Positions 57,760 through 64,000 of a DNA stretch of 64,000 nt are shown piece after piece. The notes below the pieces were generated by a model. It did no database searches. It was not told where the DNA came from and worked only from the letters and a program-made list of their open reading frames with translations. The translations under genes were made by a program, and so were the position numbers. The DNA lies in contig CP137666.1 in assembly GCA_037976565.1 (NCBI GenBank), positions 55,546,740 through 55,610,739 of the forward strand. Direction: 5' to 3'. Numbering within the stretch: position 1 is the first letter of the stretch; each line of letters starts with the position of its first letter. The stretch is from Mesocentrotus franciscanus (taxonomy: Eukaryota > Echinodermata > Echinoidea > Camarodonta > Strongylocentrotidae).

Positions 57760-60460
57760 ACCAGCCGTGAAAAAGTGCAATCTGAACCACTGCCTTTCCA
57801 GTCCTACTTGGGATTTTTCTTACGTCAGTGTAATTTATAAAACCAAGGAGTTACCAGCTGGATGGTTGCTCACAACCAACCCGTTCCCCGCTCCTAATGA
57901 CGTATTTCGCTTCTGACAATCAAAATGCCTACTGTTTCTCTGTTCATTTTTCATTCATATAAAAAATTGTTTTACGTACATTCAGTCTTGAGGATTGTGG
58001 CCATTATTAGTCTAGGTAAATTCATACATGAGACTCAGTATGAGCTAAGTAATGTTGAAGAAGAAAAATACTGTTGCAAATTGTGGAGGAGACCAATAAA
58101 TAAATTGATTGATTCTACCTTTCGGCCTAAAATGAAAGTTTTGTGGAAAGTTGTAACATCAAGGCCATGCATTCTGAAGTAATATTCATACATTCATGCA
58201 TTGTACAGTGCTCTCCAGAATAGAGCTTGCTGCATTTGATTGTCCGGGGGCGTTGATCCATTTTGAATAAAAAATAAAGGGGGCAAGACATTGATCGAAT
58301 TCCTGAACTACATTAGATTACAATAACCCTCTTGGTAAATACTCAACGTTGTCATTGATTTGAAACATATTGTGAAACACATGAAAACTACATAAATCCT
58401 GTAAATATACGTATATTAATGACCAAGTATATCAATGCCGCAATATTATGGGGGTACCGCCCCTATCAATCCTAGGACGACGCCCCTCGGTGTCAGGCTT
58501 GTCAGGACTCATTACACTACTCGTTATCTGCAACCTGGCTATAGCTGCATGAGAACGATACTGCATGCCTGGTCATAAATATTTGGTCGACGGATTTTAT
58601 CTCCTGGACCGACGAGCGTGGCATTGACATTGCTTGCGATATGCATTGCACGGTTAATGGCTGTTTATAGATGCTAACGAATTAATGATGGTGTATGAAT
58701 ATTGGATCAATCAAACTCTGGAGTAAACTAAACGTAATTAACCGGGTATAGTTTTAGGCAGAGATATTGTTACTATTCCACTTCTAGAACGTCTCTGATT
58801 TAGTCGTAGAAGGTAGCAAATGTTTTTTTTTTTTTGGAAATGCTCAGTTTTACTTGATCTGAAACTACGGTCGGCAGACCACAGTTGAAAAGACTGAGAG
58901 CTCTATACTAGTTGGTAAGCACAAATCTTTGTCAGTCAGTATGCATACACAGGTCTGAAATACATGAGACAAGACTATGCACCGGCACATGCAATGTATA
59001 CTGTCATGAGTGTAGGCTGCCGTTGTTTTGACGCACAAAAATAATTCTGTGACATGGCAGTTGTTGTTGTTTTTATTTATTTTTGTGTGGCAACCACTCA
59101 AGATTTTCTATTTTTGTTACAAAAATTATGTTCTAAAAATTATAATGCTAAGATCATAATGTCAAAACTAAAGATACGATCCCGTTGAGAATTTGGGATG
59201 GGCTAGGCTTCACTTTATAGCACAGAATCAATAACAAATTGGAGTCTATGCAGAAAGACTAATATTGTGTAGATTTGATTCACGTCATCATAATAGAGGC
59301 TGCATAAATTAGGTCACTCCTTGGCTCCTCAGCCTCATTGAAGTATTCCCTCAATATCCAAAGCCTCAATATTATCGTCCCATAATAAACAATGTGAAAA
59401 TGTTGAAGCATTGGAGACCTACCGTCAGAATCTGTCATATTGAATGAAAATCTCGCACATTTTCCAATTAGGAACTAAAAATTTCACCTCACAAATCGTT
59501 GTTTCCGCCCCCATCCTCCTTTCTGGTTTTACAGCATATCGATGAATCTAAATTTGGCTGATTACTGTCTTGTATGTGTGCCTTTTTGTTTTCGATTTCC
59601 CGAGAATGCTTCAGAGAATTCAATGCTGATCGGAAATAATATCGCTCTTTTAATAATCATACATTGAATTCATATACATTACCATCTAGCCCTCCTATAA
59701 TAATAATAAGGCGGGGGGCTATGCTTCTTTGTGTTATGTATCGACAAACCCTCTCAAGAATGATAATTGTACCAATAAACGAACACTACAGAAAAGTATG
59801 TTTTATATGTGAAGGGAGGGGGGGGGGCTATCGCCAACTCCCGTAGCCCCCACCCGACACGCATAACTATTGTTTCTCTCTCTTAGCTGAAGAGAGCGAT
59901 ATTATAATGACGACTTCATGTAAACCTTCACACTATTGTGTGGTACATGTTTTTTAAACGGAATTGAATGCATGATCATCGAGGACCTGTATCACATTAC
60001 ATACTCAAAGAAATGGGAAGGATATCAGATACATGGCTCGGTAAAAATAAGATACATGTATTAAACGAGCTGATGTAGAAATTTGAGAAGCAGATAGCCT
60101 GACTTTTTAGCTAGACGCCTTCAGGAAATCCAGAAATAACTCACAATTCGACTCAACATGTTTTATTTTTCTTCGTGTGTTATATACTCTCTGATAAATC
60201 CATATAATGTCAAACTTGGAAAACAAGGGTTAAGATAATCATAAAGGCACAACATGGCGGTCGTAAGAACTGGCCAATGGATGGGGACACAACCGGCCAT
60301 GCCCCCCCCGTATTTTGAAACCCAAGTGGCCTAACTTTATTACACAAGTTGAACCCCCGCCTCCTTTTGGTCAGCAAATTTTAGAAATGTTGTGCCCCCT
60401 CTTTTCCAAAATCCTGTTTTTTCCACCCCTGACCGTTTGTCTCACATTCTGACACTAATC
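57760..60460. other. Intergenic, no gene seen
   Basis: AT-rich sequence with T- and G-runs (58824, 59818). Open frames here are short and unsupported. Confidence 0.4.
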
Positions 60461-60658
60461 ATCTCTCTCTCTCTCTCTCTCTATGAGTCAAGATGAGGAA
60501 AACTCGACAATTATTGATCTACCAGTCAATAATTTTCGTGGAGAGAAAATAATCTCACCTGCACCCTAAAAGCCAGATTACATGAATTGCCAATATCGCA
60601 GACCACGTGTGATTGCATGTTTTAGCATAATATTATGCAAATCAATCAGACGATGTAA

Positions 60659-60848
60659 TCAGGGACGGATCCAGCCGAATTCCAAGGGGAGTAGCCCAAT
60701 TTGTGAGAAAATATTTAGCGGCGAATCAGCCAGCCGGTGAATAAGCTGGGGGGGGGGCATTTTCATTTTTTGTTTAAAAAAGGTAAAATTAACGTTACCA
60801 TCTTCTTTTTAACCTGTTTTTTGGGCAGCCCTGCCCCCCGTGGATCCG
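60659..60848. repeat. Small inverted-end repeat with GGACGGATCCAG
   Basis: CAGGGACGGATCCAGC near 60660 and GTGGATCCGCGCATTG near 60841 are roughly inverse, resembling the ends of 2667-3019 (GGCGGATCTA … TAGATCCGCC). Probably the same loose MITE type. Confidence 0.45.
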
Positions 60849-61039
60849 CGCATTGATGTAATTGCATACTGTCTTTGTTGTTTGTTTGATGAAATAAAAA
60901 TGATTTTAATTTCCCGCCCTCCAAGCTAATAATTTACAAGACGATTTGCAATTAATTTGTTAAAGTCGAATTCGAAAATGATGGGCGTTTAAAGAAGTTT
61001 CTAATAACTTATTAATATACTCCTATATGCTTCCCTTGG

Positions 61040-61985
61040 AATATTCATTTCATGTAAATAATTTGACGCAATTTTAAAGTGTCTAAACTAGTTATAGATA
61101 AATTACAAAGATTTCAAATTCAGTTTATTAGAATGATATTTAATCTTTTTAATAGAACAACGGTTAGACCGTTTTTATTGAGTTTAAAGTGGAAAACAAT
61201 TAAAGAAAGAATAAAGTATCAATTTTGCATTATGGTTTTTAAAATATTGAATAGCCAAGCACCCGAATATCTCGATCGGTTGTTATTAATAAGGCCAATA
61301 ATATATACCACCAGGTATGCAAAGAATAGTAAATTAGTTGTTCCCCAGGTATTTACCGAATATCGTAAACGCAGTTTTTTTATACAAAAGTCCATATCTT
61401 TTAACAAACTCCCTTTAAATATTCAATCAGACAAGTAGTTCACTGCCTCTATTTAAAATATGTTGCAGATGTTTATCTCACACTCACAGTCTAAACATGT
61501 AAAATTCTGATAACTTTTAGCTGCCTTATTGTTTCCGTTCATTCGGAGGGGGGGGGGGGTGCTCGTTTAATCTCCCATTAGTTTTTTTTTTGTTATTACA
61601 TGTACTAGTATTTCTCTTCTTCTTCTTTTTTTGGTCTTAATATCTTGTTGTGTTCCCCCCCCCCAATCTAGTATTCATTTGTTTTTCTGCTAGATTAAAA
61701 ACAAAAGATAATGAATAAATGGGCTGTAGGCCCTGCTTACTATTTACAGTTATTTCAAATAATTTTGTAATGTATTCGTTAGATTATCCATTTATTTTTT
61801 AATTAATATACTATTACGTAGTTCTGTGTTAAAACTTGTGTTGTTTTGTATTAAATGTGATGTTATTTTATGTACCTGTATAATGTAGGGCTTTCTTGGA
61901 AAGCAGGCCATTAAATTTATTATTTGGGCTTGAATGGAACCACCCTACTGAAATAAAACTTAATAAATAAATAAATAAATAAGCT
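61040..61985 (+). mobile_element. 3' end of a non-LTR retrotransposon (LINE)
   Basis: Begins inside the reverse-transcriptase protein: 5' truncation is typical of these elements. About 545 bp of 3' UTR follow the stop codon and the copy ends with (AAAT)n at 61963-61983, the usual simple-repeat tail of several LINE clades. No target duplication was identified. Confidence 0.75.
61079..61438 (+). pseudogene. C-terminal fragment of LINE reverse transcriptase
   Basis: 119 codons ending TAG. The pattern KLQRFQIQFIRMIFNLF, then LKWKTIKERIKYQFCIMVFK, ILNSQAPEYL and a final RSFFIQKSISFNKLPLNI matches the region after the reverse-transcriptase catalytic core in Jockey/CR1-type elements (I…R…K…L.VFK.L….P.YL….R…R.F…S…WN.LP). 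The catalytic part is missing, so it is inactive. Confidence 0.75.
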
Positions 61986-62226
61986 AGCGAGACCACCTAG
62001 AAAAACAACATTAATGTATAATAAATACATATCTCTCCCCTATAAAGAGATTTGCAGTTAATCATGCTGGTCTCTACTAAAAATAAAAACAAACATGAAC
62101 GTTTTTCTTCAAACACGCATTTTTTAATCCACCCCCCCCAAAAAAAAAACACTTCAAATTAGACTACATGCAGGAAAGGACGTTTGAAGAAAAAGTGCTA
62201 TTCCCATTTTCGTGTGTGTGTTAAAA

Positions 62227-62227
62227 T

Positions 62228-62260
<33 letters not shown>

Positions 62261-62286
62261 AGGGGGAGGGGGAGAGGGGGAGGGGT
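62227..62286. repeat. GA microsatellite followed by G-rich array
   Basis: About 12 GA units then runs of 9, 5, 5, 5 and 4 G separated by single A or AGA: a strong + strand G-quadruplex motif. Confidence 0.85.
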
Positions 62287-63075
62287 CTCGTTATATCTCC
62301 CCTCTACCCCGTAATACATTACCACAACTTTATCCTTTTGTAGAAATTAACCTTGAGGGAAGCTGGATTAGAGGGCTTAAACAAACGAAAAAATAGAAAG
62401 ATTAGCTATCAAATGATCTGGGGTGTTGATGTCAGTTGTACAAGCAATCAATTTTCACATTTCCGCTGCCATGTGCTAAGGTCACACAGGCAGAACAAAT
62501 AGATTATAGTTGTACATTGCGTCCCATAAAAAAAAACATAAGTAGTATACGGTAATATTTTGACAATGATATCATTTGTAAGATGAAAATGAATTTCATT
62601 TATTTGAATTTGAGTCAAAGTCAAAGTCATTACCCTCCATATATAATAAAATGTAGTATTCATTGCAGCCGTTTGATATAAAATTGGGTGTATTTTAATA
62701 TTAATGGGATGAATCATGGACCTAACACAAATGGATGAATGAAGAAGTCATGAAGCAAATTAATTTCGGTGATTTCATTAATTATAACGTGATTTCAATT
62801 ATTACAAACTCAACGGTTAGAAAAGGTATCCTCTGTTTCTTTTATTTACCATATTCTCAACTGAAGCTTCTAGCTTTTGGTTTTGAATATGAGTGAAGTG
62901 TATTTGTATCGTATATAGGCAATGGTACTAAAATGCGAATTAATGAGAGGCCTAAAAATACATTTTTAAGGACATAGTAAGCATAATAAAGGTAAAATTA
63001 AATACCTTGTATGTCTACATGAACATATAATTATGAACTATGAGACACCATGTATGTGTAGATTGTGGTATTAGA

Positions 63076-63622
63076 TTAAAGGGAACCAAAACCATAAGCA
63101 TAAGTTACCTTTATTGTAAAGTTTAAACGATTTGAATAAGATTAGTAAAAAATTGAACAAAATCAGGCAAGGTATAAGGAAGTTAAAGCTAAAGAAATAA
63201 CTTGTCACCAGAGGGCGATATTTAATTTGATCGCGTCATTTGCCGACAACTCTCCATGCCTTCTGAACATGGAATTTCACGTTTTTCCTTCTTTCTTGTG
63301 ATTGAGATAATCTACTCCCCTGAAAACAAGATATAGAATGCAAAATGATATTCTACTTCACATTTTATGAAGTCGGATACTGAACACAAATGAATACGAA
63401 GAAAATGAAAGAATTGTGAAATTCCATGTTCAGAAGGCATGGAGAGTTGTCGGCAAATGACGCGATCAAATTAAATATCGCCCTCTGGTGACAAGTTATT
63501 TCTTTAGCTTTAACTTCCTTATACCTTGCCTGATTTTGTTCAATTTTTCACTAATCTTATTCAAATCGTTTAAACTTTACAAAATAAAGGTAACTTATGC
63601 TGAGGGTTTTGGTTCCCTTTAA
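63076..63622. mobile_element. Fold-back element with ~200-bp near-perfect inverted arms, TTAA-flanked
   Basis: TTAA at 63076-63079 and 63619-63622 flank the arms 63080-63281 and 63417-63618. The right arm is the inverse of the left with only a few differences, from AGGGAACCAAAACC through ATTTCAC at the inner end. The loop is about 135 bp. No coding capacity. High arm identity suggests recent insertion. Confidence 0.9.
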
Positions 63623-63935
63623 ACATACATGGGCAAGATTATTTTACTATTGTACATCCTACGTAGGTCAATGAGTGGGTGTATAATGAGTGGAAGATGA
63701 CGACAATAAACTATTAACGTCACAATAGATGGGTTAAAAGATCGATTCTGTTTTGCGATTATTTGTAATAAATTTTCTCCCCAGCACCATTGAGAGGGGT
63801 TGAATATATTATGTAGCAAAATATCTGTTATGATAGGGTGATAGTGTTTTACAAAAATAAAAAATTTAATAGTGAGTACAACATAATGAATAAAATTGGT
63901 AGGCCTACAATGGATGGCCCCTCCCCCTGACCCCC

Positions 63936-63936
<1 letters not shown>

Positions 63937-63968
<32 letters not shown>

Positions 63969-64000
63969 GTCTCTCTGTCTCTCTGTCTCTCTGTTATTCA
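63937..64000. repeat. CTGT/CT microsatellite, runs off the window
   Basis: (CTGT)n then alternating CT and CTGT units to nearly the last base. Confidence 0.85.

Overview
The window is AT-rich animal nuclear DNA with spliced genes, long introns and dense repeats. The genes, together with tRNA-derived SINE, non-LTR and TTAA-flanked elements, CT/GA microsatellites and TGACCTTTGACC-type repeats, suggest a marine invertebrate deuterostome, most likely an echinoderm such as a sea urchin. The species is inferred from style and protein content, not proven.

Three genes can be supported. (1) At 510-6999 on the + strand are the last five exons of a membrane C-type lectin receptor. They encode the end of one lectin domain, a whole second domain, a short stalk, one transmembrane helix and a short tail. 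The gene starts left of the window. (2) At 34316-11466 on the - strand is a very large RING-H2 E3 ubiquitin-ligase-like gene. I reconstructed 21 coding exons whose splice phases all agree, giving 4911 nt or 1636 residues. It has a compact N-terminal folded block, long low-complexity regions with internal duplications, a coiled-coil centre and a C-terminal RING resembling the TTC3/DZIP3/RNF214 group. A likely 5' non-coding exon lies near 36.5 kb. (3) At 40812-41684 on the + strand is an intronless HEXIM gene, encoding the 7SK RNA-dependent inhibitor of P-TEFb. Genes 2 and 3 are divergent and separated by about 4-6 kb of repeat-rich DNA.

From 41.7 kb to the right end I see no convincing protein gene. 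This part holds microsatellites, G-rich purine tracts, a 550-bp palindrome built of short repeats, a 95-bp GC-rich tandem repeat, several inverted-repeat elements and the 3' end of a LINE.

The notable structure is the repeat content. Several unrelated non-autonomous elements are flanked by TTAA: a 1.85-kb piggyBac-like element, a near-perfect 540-bp fold-back and two two-copy MITE families. There are also arrays carrying nuclear-receptor DR1-like motifs inside introns of the RING gene. I found no bacterial, CRISPR or operon-type system.
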